Notes under the pieces: generated by a model | Seen by the model: the letters and a program-made list of their open reading frames with translations, nothing else | The model's database searches: none | Told to the model about the DNA's origin: nothing | Source of the DNA: Bradyrhizobium sp. BTAi1 | GTDB taxonomy: Bacteria > Pseudomonadota > Alphaproteobacteria > Rhizobiales > Xanthobacteraceae | Length of the DNA: 64,000 nucleotides | Direction: 5' to 3' | Assembly (NCBI RefSeq): GCF_000015165.1 | Contig: NC_009485.1 | Location: forward strand, 5,413,501-5,477,500 | Position numbers and translations under genes: made by a program | Shown here: piece by piece, positions 1-8,382 of the stretch | Layout: each line of letters begins with the position of its first letter | Numbering within the stretch: the stretch's first letter is position 1

Positions 1-214
1 CCGCCGGATGCTCAAGGAGAATGGCGCCCCCCCGGAAGGCAAATGGGCCGATATCGCCCTGCTCGAGCCGGTGCGGGACTATAAGGCGCGCCACGCCTCG
101 ACCCTGCTGACGTTCGACGCGGTCGTGGATGCCATCAACCAGATCGAAGCCAAGGCCGGGGACAAGGCCCAGGACAGGACGCAGAGCACGGCGGCGGCGA
201 CAGCCCAGGGCTGA
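1..214 (+). CDS. NifU-like Fe-S cluster scaffold protein, C-terminal end (5' cut)
   Basis: The reading frame is open from base 2 and gives 70 residues before TGA. The stretch PVRDYKARHASTLLTFDA is typical of the C-terminal end of the NifU N-domain-like Fe-S scaffold proteins found in rhizobia, recalled from memory rather than searched. The family holds a nascent Fe-S cluster on conserved cysteines, but these lie upstream of the window and cannot be checked. The last 20 residues are Ala/Gln/Thr-rich and low in complexity. In related genomes this gene often sits near yidD and thrS, which agrees with the genes downstream. Confidence 0.7.
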   Translation, partial: RRMLKENGAPPEGKWADIALLEPVRDYKARHASTLLTFDAVVDAINQIEAKAGDKAQDRTQSTAAATAQG

Positions 215-249
215 GGCCGCATCCAGCCCAGCCGAGCGCGACCTGGCGC

Positions 250-708
250 TCAGAAGCTCGGCCAGTGGACGATCACCCTCTCAAATTCCTGCTTTTCCAA
301 CCGAATCTGCTTCGAACCCGACAACGGGTACTCGTAATGAAGACCGTCGCGGTCGGAGCCGGCGACACTCAATCTCAGCTCCTGCGGGCAATCTTTTGAC
401 GAATGGATCGTCAATTCGAAGGGAATCGGGAATCTTGTCCTGGCTTTCGTGACCCTGAACGACTGAAAGGTCACGGCGCCCCTGTCGCCGCGATCTTCCC
501 GGATTTCATCAAGCGAGAAGAACAGCAGTTTTGTCGGCCGGATTCGAAAGCCTCGAAACTGTGATCCGGGGTCCGGAAGCAGCTCTCCGCGCAACGTAGC
601 ATCGCAAGCCGCGAATGCTGCCGGCATGCCCAGACCCGCGAAGCCGGCGACCATGACGACGGCAAACGCCGCGGGCAAGGACAAATGTGACACGTCGCTC
701 ATGCCCAT
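250..708 (-). CDS. Small secreted hypothetical protein (weakly YbaY-like)
   Basis: The 152-residue product starts with a hydrophobic leader (about residues 8-33) ending in an AFA-A cleavage-like site, so export to the periplasm is likely. The mature part is rich in predicted beta strands. The segment RFPIPFELTIHSSKDC resembles the PIPFEL region of YbaY/YscW-type beta-sandwich proteins, but the match is weak and the function is not assigned. A second in-frame ATG lies at 702. The gene faces the upstream NifU-like gene tail to tail. Confidence 0.6.
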   Translation of the reverse strand: MGMSDVSHLSLPAAFAVVMVAGFAGLGMPAAFAACDATLRGELLPDPGSQFRGFRIRPTKLLFFSLDEIREDRGDRGAVTFQSFRVTKARTRFPIPFELTIHSSKDCPQELRLSVAGSDRDGLHYEYPLSGSKQIRLEKQEFERVIVHWPSF

Positions 709-836
709 TGGATGGAGCCCTGGCGCAGTTCACGAAAGCGCAACGGCGGACCGTTTCTTCTCAAGTCCTGGGGGCACGACAGCCCCGGCCCTCGCTTCTG
801 TCTGTACGACGGATCGAAAGAGCCTGAGGGGCCCGC

Positions 837-1736
837 TTATTGTTGCGGGGTCGCCGCGACCGTGGCTGGCGGCAAGGCTTCCGCCGTGCGCGACAGCTGT
901 GCCTTGTCGCGATCGGTCGCCACCGGGAAACGGTCCTGCTGCTTGTCCTTGGCCTTCTCGGGTGCTTTCGGCGCGAGTTCGGCCACCGGCACCGTCCCCT
1001 TGGACGGCAGCACGTCGGCAATCATGTCGGTGGTGACGAGATTGGTCAGCCGCAGCTCGGCGCGCGACAGCTCATGGAGATCCTCCCACGGCGGCACGTT
1101 CAGCGCCAGCGACAGCAGATCCCCCGCCCCGCCCATGTCGAACGTGTATTTGGCGAGACGGCCGATGTCGCGTTCGACGATCATGAGGTCCTGCGCCGTG
1201 TAGCTCGCGGCCTTGGCGTCGTCGGCACGGTCGCCCATCCAGATCTGGTGGACGCGCACATGAGCCGCGTCGGGGACGTAGCGCGTGGTGCCGGCCAGCA
1301 GCAGGAACACGCACATCGACTCGCAATAGGCTTCCGATGCCACCCGCGGCCGGTCATTGGTCCGGCTCGGCCGCAACGTCGTGCCGACCGTGGTACGCAG
1401 CTTCAGAGCGCGGAACCGCCGTCCCAGAGTGATGGCGTCGTTGACCGAACCGCCGCTGGAATCGAGCACGAGGCTCGCCCCGCTCAAATCACGCTCCCTG
1501 GCAAATTCCTCGAAATCCTTGGGCGTGTCACCGGTGACGATGCCGACCGCGCTGACCCAGCCGCAATTGGGCTCACAGGCCACCCACTCGAACCGCATCG
1601 GCAGCTTGCGCTCTTCGAGCGCGCCCCCGGCGCGCGCCGAGTTGGACATGACGGTAATCGCCCCACCGAGCACCGTCCCAAGCGCAGCGACACCGAGAAG
1701 CATCCAGCGCATTTCACGCGACCGCAGCAATTTCAC
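837..1736 (-). CDS. Periplasmic ClpP/crotonase-fold protein (COG3904-like)
   Basis: This 299-residue protein has an N-terminal hydrophobic anchor or signal (about residues 10-36). It then has two motifs of the ClpP/SppA-like fold: LDSSGGSVNDAITLG (about 91-105), where the glycine pair would form an oxyanion hole, and YCESMCVFLLLAG (about 137-149), where Ser lies at the position of a nucleophile. A VHQIWMG segment follows. The C-terminal 60 residues are charged and Pro/Ala-rich. The family is known as predicted periplasmic proteins without assigned substrate. The GTG at 1736 is preferred because GAGGGGGGCGG precedes it; TTG at 1742 and ATG at 1712 are alternatives. A relative with the same two motifs is encoded at 16728-18158. 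Confidence 0.7.
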   Translation of the reverse strand: MKLLRSREMRWMLLGVAALGTVLGGAITVMSNSARAGGALEERKLPMRFEWVACEPNCGWVSAVGIVTGDTPKDFEEFARERDLSGASLVLDSSGGSVNDAITLGRRFRALKLRTTVGTTLRPSRTNDRPRVASEAYCESMCVFLLLAGTTRYVPDAAHVRVHQIWMGDRADDAKAASYTAQDLMIVERDIGRLAKYTFDMGGAGDLLSLALNVPPWEDLHELSRAELRLTNLVTTDMIADVLPSKGTVPVAELAPKAPEKAKDKQQDRFPVATDRDKAQLSRTAEALPPATVAATPQQ

Positions 1737-2005
1737 GCCCAATCCGCCCCCCTCGCAAAGCTCGGTACGCAGTTCATCGTTTCCTTCGCGGCAAGACCTG
1801 ACAGACTGGCCTCAAATCCGTTATTAGTCTGTCACATCCTTGTCGAGAAACGTATCCGGGCAATCCCCGACCGTCCAGCTGCGGTGTGCTGCAGCGCCGC
1901 TGAAAACCTGTCATTGTTGCATCACGTCACCACAAAAGCGCGCGAGCTGAGGTTCCTTGCCCGGGAACCGATCAAACGTTCGCTCATCGATCCGGCACGG
2001 CGCTC

Positions 2006-2359
2006 ATGAAGCCCTCATGTTCTCATCCCGACGGCCATCCGCTGCAACCGTCTCCGGCCTTGCTGGCCCGACTCCCGCGACGCGCCGCGCGCGGGCTGAT
2101 CTGGCTGTATCGCCACAGCCTGTCGCCGCTGGTCGGCTACAACTGCCGGCATCTGCCGACCTGTTCGGTCTATGCCGATCAGGCCATCGAAGCGTACGGA
2201 CTATGGGCCGGCGGCTGGATGACGCTCGCCCGTCTGTTGCGCTGCCAGCCGTTCGGCACCTCCGGCATCGACAACATCCCGGCCGAAATCCCTCCCCGCG
2301 CCCGCTGGTACCTGCCCTGGCGCTATGCGCGCTGGCGCGGAGTCAACGGGCCGACCTGA
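2006..2359 (+). CDS. yidD: Membrane protein insertion efficiency factor YidD
   Basis: The 117-residue product carries the YidD core: an amphipathic GLIWLYRHSLSPLVGYNCR segment followed by LPTCSVYADQAIEAYG and a GWMTLARLLRCQPF segment. YidD is a small, membrane-peripheral protein that assists YidC-dependent insertion of inner-membrane proteins. The three family cysteines (NCR, TCS, RCQ) are present. Here it is not next to rnpA or yidC, as in enterobacteria, but in the NifU-like/thrS neighbourhood, as I recall for other rhizobia. The first 25 residues are less conserved, so a start further downstream is possible. Confidence 0.9.
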   Translation: MKPSCSHPDGHPLQPSPALLARLPRRAARGLIWLYRHSLSPLVGYNCRHLPTCSVYADQAIEAYGLWAGGWMTLARLLRCQPFGTSGIDNIPAEIPPRARWYLPWRYARWRGVNGPT

Positions 2360-2525
2360 TGTGCATCGCAGCAGGCGGCCTCCGCGTTGCTTGATCTGCA
2401 GCAAGTCAGTTGGGCAAAAAATCGCGCTATGATGATGGCGATGAGATGAGAGGCGGCGCCGCCAAGAGGAACGCCGCCATTCGGTTCTGCATTGATGTGA
2501 CACTTCCTGTCGGGAGGAAACAACG

Positions 2526-2735
2526 ATGCGCTGGACAATCAGCCCTGGACTTGGCCGGTCCGACAAGAGCCCGGGCCATGACGGAACGGAGCACGACCCG
2601 CGCCAGCTGGACATGCTCTGCATCATCGCCCTTGTGATCGTCATCATCGGCGCCTGGCGCTATCTGGCCGACAGCACCACCCTGCCCCCGACCACGACAT
2701 CCTACATCGTTCCGAGTCAGAGCGTCCATTGGTGA
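2526..2735 (+). CDS. Small single-pass membrane protein, hypothetical
   Basis: The 69-residue ORF begins 8 bases after a strong Shine-Dalgarno (GGGAGGAAACAACG before ATG). Residues about 29-46 (MLCIIALVIVIIGAWRYL) form one transmembrane helix, preceded by a polar, charged N-terminus. No family is recognised. The good ribosome binding site and clear hydrophobic segment argue for a real gene. Confidence 0.65.
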   Translation: MRWTISPGLGRSDKSPGHDGTEHDPRQLDMLCIIALVIVIIGAWRYLADSTTLPPTTTSYIVPSQSVHW

Positions 2736-2767
2736 GGCGTGCGTGAGGAGGCGACGCGCCCTCACCA
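2732..2767. terminator. Inverted repeat between convergent genes
   Basis: GGTGAGG (2732-2738) and CCTCACC (2761-2767) can pair and enclose a GC-rich loop. The structure spans the stop codons of the plus-strand small membrane protein and the minus-strand gene ending at 2762. No T-run follows on either strand, so a role in ending transcription is only a guess. Confidence 0.3.
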
Positions 2768-4000
2768 GCGCGGCCAGAACATGAAATCGTCGCGGCGCGG
2801 CGGCGGCGGATACATGGGAATGAACTCCGGCGGACGCGGCGCGCGGCGCGCACGCGGCGGCTGATAGCTCGTGTCCGCGGGGCCGGTCGCCTCGGCCGAG
2901 ATCGTCGTGTCGCTCGACGGCGTTCTGACCGACAGCAACAGGTTCGATTCCCGGGTCCGCCAGCGATAACCGATCCCGAAATCCAAAGGCGGCGCGTGCT
3001 CGAACAGCGCGGCATAGCCCGGTTGATATTTGTCGGGAAACTTGTCGATCGGCCCGAGATAGCGGCCGAACGGAAAGAACCGCCAGGCCCTCGGATCATA
3101 GCTCGCAAGCGGAATGCCGGAATCATCCTGGATGATCGTGGCACTGTTCTTCAGCAGCCAGCTGCGGACCTGCGAGAAGCTGCGCTCGTGCAGCAGATAG
3201 GAGGCGCTCTTCAGCAGGCTGTTGGCTGGCGCCAGCGGCTCGCAGAACTTGAGAAAGCCGCTCGCTTTCACTCCGGAGTCCGACAGGTCGGTGGAGAAGT
3301 AATCGAGTGTCTTCTCGACGCCATCGGCGCCGGCGAATTTGATGCGGGCGCCCCTGGTCGCGTTGCGTGTCGCCGGCTCGTTGCCGGCATGCAATCCACC
3401 GCTCTCATCCAGCCAGATCAGGCTCGCACTTCGGATGGTCTTGCCGGTGCGCGCCAGGAACACGTAGAGGATCGGCAGCGTCCCCTCGATCTCGCCGTCG
3501 CGCAGATCCGATTTCATGTTCTTCGTAATGAAGAAGGAGAAGCTCAGGATCGACTGCAAGGAGCGCTCGACATAGGACAGCGCGGGTCCGATGCTGCCGG
3601 GCGGCAATCTCGTGAGGTCCGGTACCGGACCCGTCGGTTCGAGCGCGGCCATCACATAGGTCGTGGCCTTCGAATGGAAGGCGTCGGCGTAGAGAAAATC
3701 CGGGCCTGAGAAGAAATAGAACATGGCCGGGCGCGGTGCCGCGAGATTGAGATCGGCCCAGCTCCGGATTCGCGACAATTGCCGCTGTTCGAGCAGGTTG
3801 AAGGCATTGTTGAGGAAGGCCGCATGGCGCCGCCACGCCGGGTCCTCCGTCACGGCGGCCAGCGGCGATCCCGCTGACGGCGCCATCCCCGCCAGCACGC
3901 GCGCGGTGTCGTCGGCCGTGACGTTCTGCGCCCGCACCGGACCGCTCATCGAGACGAGCAGACAGGCGAGGACCAGCCAGGCTTTCGTCAGCACGCCCAT
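2762..4000 (-). CDS. Secreted hypothetical protein, coupled to the APC permease
   Basis: The ATG at 4000 lies two bases after the TGA of the permease (gagTGAgcATG), so the two are probably translationally coupled. The 412-residue product has a signal peptide (MGVLTKAWLVLACLLVSMSG, cleaved near VRAQ). The mature region contains the segment MFYFFSGPDFLYADAFH, suggesting a globular periplasmic domain. The C-terminus is Pro/Arg-rich and ends FMFWPRW. I do not recognise a characterised family. The reading frame stays open upstream inside the permease, but that part is out of frame with the permease and is not coding. Confidence 0.75.
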   Translation of the reverse strand: MGVLTKAWLVLACLLVSMSGPVRAQNVTADDTARVLAGMAPSAGSPLAAVTEDPAWRRHAAFLNNAFNLLEQRQLSRIRSWADLNLAAPRPAMFYFFSGPDFLYADAFHSKATTYVMAALEPTGPVPDLTRLPPGSIGPALSYVERSLQSILSFSFFITKNMKSDLRDGEIEGTLPILYVFLARTGKTIRSASLIWLDESGGLHAGNEPATRNATRGARIKFAGADGVEKTLDYFSTDLSDSGVKASGFLKFCEPLAPANSLLKSASYLLHERSFSQVRSWLLKNSATIIQDDSGIPLASYDPRAWRFFPFGRYLGPIDKFPDKYQPGYAALFEHAPPLDFGIGYRWRTRESNLLLSVRTPSSDTTISAEATGPADTSYQPPRARRAPRPPEFIPMYPPPPRRDDFMFWPRW

Positions 4001-4002
4001 GC

Positions 4003-5442
4003 TCACTCCGATCCCGACACGGCTGCGGCGGCGGCCCGGCCCGGTCGCGCGTGAGCGAACCAATAGATCAGCAGTCCCGAGACCATGGCCAGTGCGCCGA
4101 GCCCCGCCTGCCAGGGCCGCGCTGTGACCAGGTAGTAGATCATGAAGCCGGTGACGCCGAGGAAGACCAACGGCGTGATCGGATAGCCCCAGGCCCGGTA
4201 CGGGCGCGCGAGATCGGGCTTGGTGACGCGCAATGTGATCAGGCCGAGCACCGTCAGGAACGAACAGCACAACAGCGAGAACTGGACGAGATCGAGAACC
4301 GCCTCGAAGCTCTCGGTGAACAGCATCAAGGTGGCCACGGCGAGCTGAAACAGGACCGCGTAAGTCGGCGCCCCGTCGCGCGAGCGGCGCGCAAAGACCG
4401 CCAACGCCGGAACGTCCTCGCCCATGGTCATCAGCACGCGCGGACCGATCCACATCATCGCGGCGATCGAGGGAATGAGCCCGACGCAGATCATCGCGGC
4501 CACGAACCTCCCACCCGTCTCGCCGAAGATGTGAGCGCCGGCGATGCTGGCCACCTGAAGCTGGCCGGCGAGATCCTGCATCGGAACAGCGCGGAGGAAC
4601 ACCGCGTTCAGCGCCATATAGAGCACCAGCACGACCGCCGTGCCGACCAGCAGCGCGCGTGGCAAGGTCCGCTCCGGCGCGTGCAGCTCACCGATGATGT
4701 AGGTGGCCGCATTCCAGCCCGAGAAGGCATACATCACGAATACCAGGCCGGTCGCGAACGCGGCACTGGTGACATGGCCGATATCGGCCGCCGCAGGCCG
4801 GAACGAGACCGGTTGCGGGACCGTGATGACGTAGCCCGCGATCAGGAAGGCCACGATCAGGCCGAGCTTCAGCACCGTGGACAGCAGCTGGAAATGGCCG
4901 GACCGGCGGATGCCGCCGAGCTGCACGGCTGTCACGAGCCACACCGCGCCGACCGCGAGCATGAGCGGGGACACGCCCGGCAGCACCGCGCGGCCATATT
5001 CGCCGAAGGCCATCGCCGCGAGCGCGACCGGCGCTGCGAAGCCGACGGTCGCCGACACCCAGCCGGCCATGAAGCCGACCGCCGGGTGGAACGCCCGCGT
5101 TAGGAAATTGTACTCGCCGCTCGACCGCGGAAACATGGTGCCAAGCTCGGCGTACGATAGCGCACCGCACAGGGAGACGAGGCCGCCGACGGCCCACAGC
5201 ACCAGAATGGCAAATCCGGAGGGGATGTCCTTGACCTGAAAGCCGAGGCTGGTGAAGACGCCGACGCCGATCATGTCCGCGATCACGACGGCGGTCGCGA
5301 CCGGCCATGACACGGACGCCACGACGGAACTGCCTGACCGGCCCGCCCAGGTCGCCTGATCCATCTCGGATGCAGCCATCTCGATCAGGGACGCCAAGCG
5401 TCCCTTTCCCCTGCTTTCGGGCCCATGTTCCGGCCGAAGCAT
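4003..5442 (-). CDS. APC-family amino acid permease
   Basis: About 12 hydrophobic helices are visible over 479 residues. The first carries the APC signature IADMIGVGVFTSLGFQ, and SYAELGTMFPRSSGEY follows in helix 2. These proteins exchange or import amino acids or related amines through the inner membrane; the substrate cannot be predicted. The ATG at 5442 has no obvious ribosome binding site. In-frame ATGs at 5379 and 5364 are equally plausible, since the first membrane helix begins only near residue 45. A 14-bp palindrome lies directly upstream. The downstream secreted protein is coupled to it. Confidence 0.88.
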   Translation of the reverse strand: MLRPEHGPESRGKGRLASLIEMAASEMDQATWAGRSGSSVVASVSWPVATAVVIADMIGVGVFTSLGFQVKDIPSGFAILVLWAVGGLVSLCGALSYAELGTMFPRSSGEYNFLTRAFHPAVGFMAGWVSATVGFAAPVALAAMAFGEYGRAVLPGVSPLMLAVGAVWLVTAVQLGGIRRSGHFQLLSTVLKLGLIVAFLIAGYVITVPQPVSFRPAAADIGHVTSAAFATGLVFVMYAFSGWNAATYIIGELHAPERTLPRALLVGTAVVLVLYMALNAVFLRAVPMQDLAGQLQVASIAGAHIFGETGGRFVAAMICVGLIPSIAAMMWIGPRVLMTMGEDVPALAVFARRSRDGAPTYAVLFQLAVATLMLFTESFEAVLDLVQFSLLCCSFLTVLGLITLRVTKPDLARPYRAWGYPITPLVFLGVTGFMIYYLVTARPWQAGLGALAMVSGLLIYWFAHARPGRAAAAAVSGSE

Positions 5443-5452
5443 TCAAGCATAG

Positions 5453-5466
5453 TTAACGCGCGTTAA
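5453..5466. promoter_or_regulatory. 14-bp palindrome TTAACGCGCGTTAA
   Basis: This perfect palindrome sits 10 bases upstream of the first possible permease start and in the divergent region shared with the hydrolase gene. Its half-sites are TTAA separated by 6 bases, one short of the CtrA spacing of 7. It may be an operator for an unknown regulator. Confidence 0.35.
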
Positions 5467-5686
5467 ATATGGCGGGCTTCGTTCGTTGAATGGTCATGGC
5501 GAACCGATGGCGCTCGCCGGGCGCGGCGCCCTGCATCGGGCGATGCCTCCCACAATCGCGACACAATCGCGTGGTGTGTCGTCGGTGCTGCGCCAGGGTA
5601 TCCTTAACGCAACCTCAATGACGCCGGCGCAAATTGAGCGAAACCGTTGTCTGCGGGCCGACATCCGGCCCGTTTCCTGGGGACGC

Positions 5687-6988
5687 ATGGTCGGGACCGG
5701 TTCGAGATCGTCGGGATGTCAGCAGCAGCGCGCCGCAGCGCGGCCGCGTCTGCGTGCCCCCCGCTCGACTCCCCCCTCTCGACGCGCAACCCTTGGCGCC
5801 GCTGCTGCGGCGCTCGGCCTGGGCCTGACACTCGGCCTCTCGTTGACACAAGGCAGCCAGGCGCCCGAGCCCGCAGCGCTGGCCGCCAATGCCGCGCCAG
5901 CCAGCGAGTTCACCTTCGAACAGCGCTTCCCGCCCCCCGAATTTCGCGATCGCTTTCCAACGGCGAGCGAAAGCCTCGCGCTTCACACACAAGCTGAATT
6001 TGCGCCCAAGCCGCCGCCCGCTCAGCTTGTGTCGCTCGAACCGCAGGCGCCGGCGCCTCCCCAGCGCGACAACGTCACCACGCTCGTCAGCATGGCGTCG
6101 TCGGCCTTTCCCTATTTCGGCAACAATCCGGCCTCCGACGCCCCCTTCCTCAACGTGTCGAGCGGCGACCGCCGCGGCCACCGCAGCTTTTCGGGGCGGG
6201 TCTACTGGCAGGACCAGACCTACAACGACAACCGCGTGCTGGTGCATGTCCCCGAACGATTCGACGCCCGCAAGCCCGGCGTGATCGTGGTGTTCTTCCA
6301 CGGCAATGGGGCCACGCTGGAGCGCGACGTGCGCGACCGGCAGATGGTGCCGCAGCAGATCACCGACTCCGGCGTCAATGCGGTGCTGCTCGCCCCGCAA
6401 ATGGCCGTCGACGCCGCCGATTCGAGCGCTGGCAAATTTTGGCAGCCCGGCGGCCTCAAGCGCTTCATGGATGAGGCCGCGGTGCATCTCGCCCGCCTGA
6501 CCGGAGATCCGGCGAACGTCAAGACCTTCGCCAGCATGCCGATCGTGATCGTCGGCTATAGCGGCGGCTTCCTGCCGACGGCCTGGAGCCTCGAGGTCGG
6601 CGGCATCAGCGACCGTGTGCGCGGCGTCGTGCTGCTCGACGCGGTGTACGGCCAACTCGATAAATTCGCCAATTGGATCGAGCGCCATCGCTCAGGCTTC
6701 TTTATCAGCTCCTACACCCGCTATACCGCGCACCACGATCAAGAATTGATGGCCATGCTGCGCAGCCGGGGCATCGACGTTCTCGAAGGCGACGTTCTCA
6801 AGGGGCAGGATCGGCCACTGCGTCCGGGCAGCGTCGTCTTTGTCGAGACCGATGAAACCATGACGCATCGGGATTATGTCACGCAGGCGTGGACGCGACT
6901 TCCGATCAAGGACGTACTGACGAAAATGGCGGCGGCGCAGCCACCCATCCGGATTGCCGCGAGCACGCCTGAGACGCGCAACAGATAA
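5687..6988 (+). CDS. Alpha/beta hydrolase, exported or membrane-anchored
   Basis: The product has a long, basic N-terminus, a hydrophobic segment rich in Ala/Leu/Gly and a proline-rich linker, then an alpha/beta hydrolase domain. Seen motifs are VIVVFFHGNGATLE (oxyanion region), IVIVGYSGGFLPT with the probable nucleophile Ser near residue 292, and VVLLDAVYGQ after it. Substrate is unknown. ATG at 5687 follows GGGGACGC and places the hydrophobic segment near residues 35-50. The frame extends upstream with alternative starts at 5618 and 5486, which would give an unusually long cytoplasmic leader. Confidence 0.7.
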   Translation: MVGTGSRSSGCQQQRAAARPRLRAPRSTPPSRRATLGAAAAALGLGLTLGLSLTQGSQAPEPAALAANAAPASEFTFEQRFPPPEFRDRFPTASESLALHTQAEFAPKPPPAQLVSLEPQAPAPPQRDNVTTLVSMASSAFPYFGNNPASDAPFLNVSSGDRRGHRSFSGRVYWQDQTYNDNRVLVHVPERFDARKPGVIVVFFHGNGATLERDVRDRQMVPQQITDSGVNAVLLAPQMAVDAADSSAGKFWQPGGLKRFMDEAAVHLARLTGDPANVKTFASMPIVIVGYSGGFLPTAWSLEVGGISDRVRGVVLLDAVYGQLDKFANWIERHRSGFFISSYTRYTAHHDQELMAMLRSRGIDVLEGDVLKGQDRPLRPGSVVFVETDETMTHRDYVTQAWTRLPIKDVLTKMAAAQPPIRIAASTPETRNR

Positions 6989-7367
6989 CGACGCGAGATA
7001 AATGCCCCGCACAGACGCTCAAGCATGAGCTGAGATCGCTGACACACGCTGCAGGCTTCGAAGAGAGATTTCGAACAGAGACTTTCGAACGCAGATAAAG
7101 GCATCTCTCAAAAGAAATCACCGAACACCGAACAAGGATTGCCACCACTCAGAGATCGGCGCCGAGAGGCAATTCACGCCATATAGCCGCCATATAGCGC
7201 GTGCACGCAATGTGGCGCGGTTTGGAGTTGCATGCAAATTCCACAAGCGGAACGCGGCAGGCCAGACCTTGCCGCGCTCCCTGACTTCAATCCAGCGTCG
7301 GAACGACTCGTCCGCGCTACTGTACGTGCACGCTTACTGAATCGTGCACGCTACTGCATCGTGCACG
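6989..7367. other. Intergenic region with three short tandem repeats
   Basis: No gene is supported in this 379-bp gap between convergent genes. It contains a degenerate 14-bp unit in three copies (7056-7097, TTCGAA-based), two exact 11-bp copies of CGCCATATAGC (7177-7198), and the beginning of the 17-bp repeat that overlaps the next gene's stop codon. Confidence 0.7.
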
Positions 7368-7376
7368 CTACTGCAT
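7325..7376. repeat. 17-bp tandem repeat overlapping a stop codon (3 copies)
   Basis: One 18-bp and two identical 17-bp units (CGTGCACGCTACTGCAT) lie at 7325-7342, 7343-7359 and 7360-7376. Read on the minus strand each unit contains ACG ATG CAG TAG or a variant of it, so the last three codons and stop of the gene ending at 7368 are copied twice more downstream. Confidence 0.85.
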
Positions 7377-7817
7377 CGTGAAGGTGCCGGACGCCGCGTT
7401 GGTGCCCGTCGTTCCATTTCCGCTGCAATTCGGACGACCACCGGTCCCCTTATAGGCGGAGACCGACACGAGGGCGACCGGGAATGGTCCGAATGGCCCC
7501 TGGGACTGATACTGCAAGTCGAACCGACAACCGTTCGCGCCGTTCTGATAGCTGACCGAACATTGCAGATCGCTCGAAGCTGCTGATGCGCTGAACGTCA
7601 CCGTGGCGCCGCTGGCGATGCTTGCCGGCGGGGAGAAGGTGGTGCTCGGCGTGCAGCTCGACGTATCCAGAGTAATAGCCGCCCCAAACGAATTCGTCAC
7701 CGTGTAGTTGACGCTTACCGTCTGCGCCGATTGTGACGACGCGCTGCCAGCACCGGCAACTGCGATCGCGGCCGCCAGAGCCGCAACGCACGCCCGTCTC
7801 GATCCATACTTGTTCAT
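7368..7817 (-). CDS. Small secreted protein, hypothetical
   Basis: The 149-residue protein has an N-terminal signal peptide (basic start, then VAALAAAIAVAGAGSASS). The mature part of about 120 residues is Ser/Thr/Gly-rich with predicted beta strands and four cysteines, suggesting a disulphide-stabilised extracytoplasmic beta domain. AGGAGAG stands 5 bases before the ATG, so expression is credible. No family is recognised. It lies head to head with luxR across a 565-bp AT-richer gap and could belong to the same accessory module, but that is inference. Confidence 0.7.
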   Translation of the reverse strand: MNKYGSRRACVAALAAAIAVAGAGSASSQSAQTVSVNYTVTNSFGAAITLDTSSCTPSTTFSPPASIASGATVTFSASAASSDLQCSVSYQNGANGCRFDLQYQSQGPFGPFPVALVSVSAYKGTGGRPNCSGNGTTGTNAASGTFTMQ

Positions 7818-8382
7818 TTAACTCTCCTAAGGTCCACCTTGCGCTGATCTCATGTCGATATCCGACCTCGGAGAAAACGCCATTCCATGAACTGCCATCC
7901 GGCGTTTCGCCGATCTGATCGACTCGATTGGCCGACGCGGGCAGAAAGAGAATGAGACCAACACCAAGACCTTCAAATCGACGCGGCGAATAGACACGCC
8001 GGACCTTCATCACTCAATCTTAGGTTTTATCAACTTGACACTCAAACGGTGCCATGGAACGCGGTTCCTCTGCAAAGCTGAACAGTTCAATACACGCATT
8101 CAGCGCTTGTGATTCCGACATCGACATCATCTTGTATGCCAACGCGTTCGTTCGCCTATCGCAACGCCCTTGTATCCGCATCAAACTCGCACCCGGCACA
8201 GCTCCATAAATAATCAACCGACGGTTGAAGCAACTGTGCTCGCGACTCCGATCGATTGCAGTCTAACGCAGAAGTCATCACCGTTCGATCTTGTCACCGC
8301 AAAGCTTCATCTACTAACATTGCATTCAGCAGCGCGAGCCACATCTACGCTTGAGAAAAATGCGCTTACAGGCAGGAAAACG
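7818..8382. other. AT-richer intergenic region before luxR
   Basis: This 565-bp stretch is visibly less GC-rich than its surroundings and holds no convincing gene. A short minus-strand ORF ending at 8020 has no ribosome binding site and no recognisable product. A TTGACA hexamer occurs at 8035-8040 on the plus strand, without a good partner 17 bases downstream. Confidence 0.5.

Noticed and set aside
4001..4453. N-terminal extension of the secreted protein inside the permease gene
   Set aside because: The extra 151 residues are out of frame with the permease and lack a start signal; the coupled ATG at 4000 directly precedes a signal peptide.
5604..5618. Possible CtrA site TTAACGCAACCTCAA
   Set aside because: One half-site is TCAA instead of TTAA, and the position lies at an alternative start codon; too weak next to the two exact sites.
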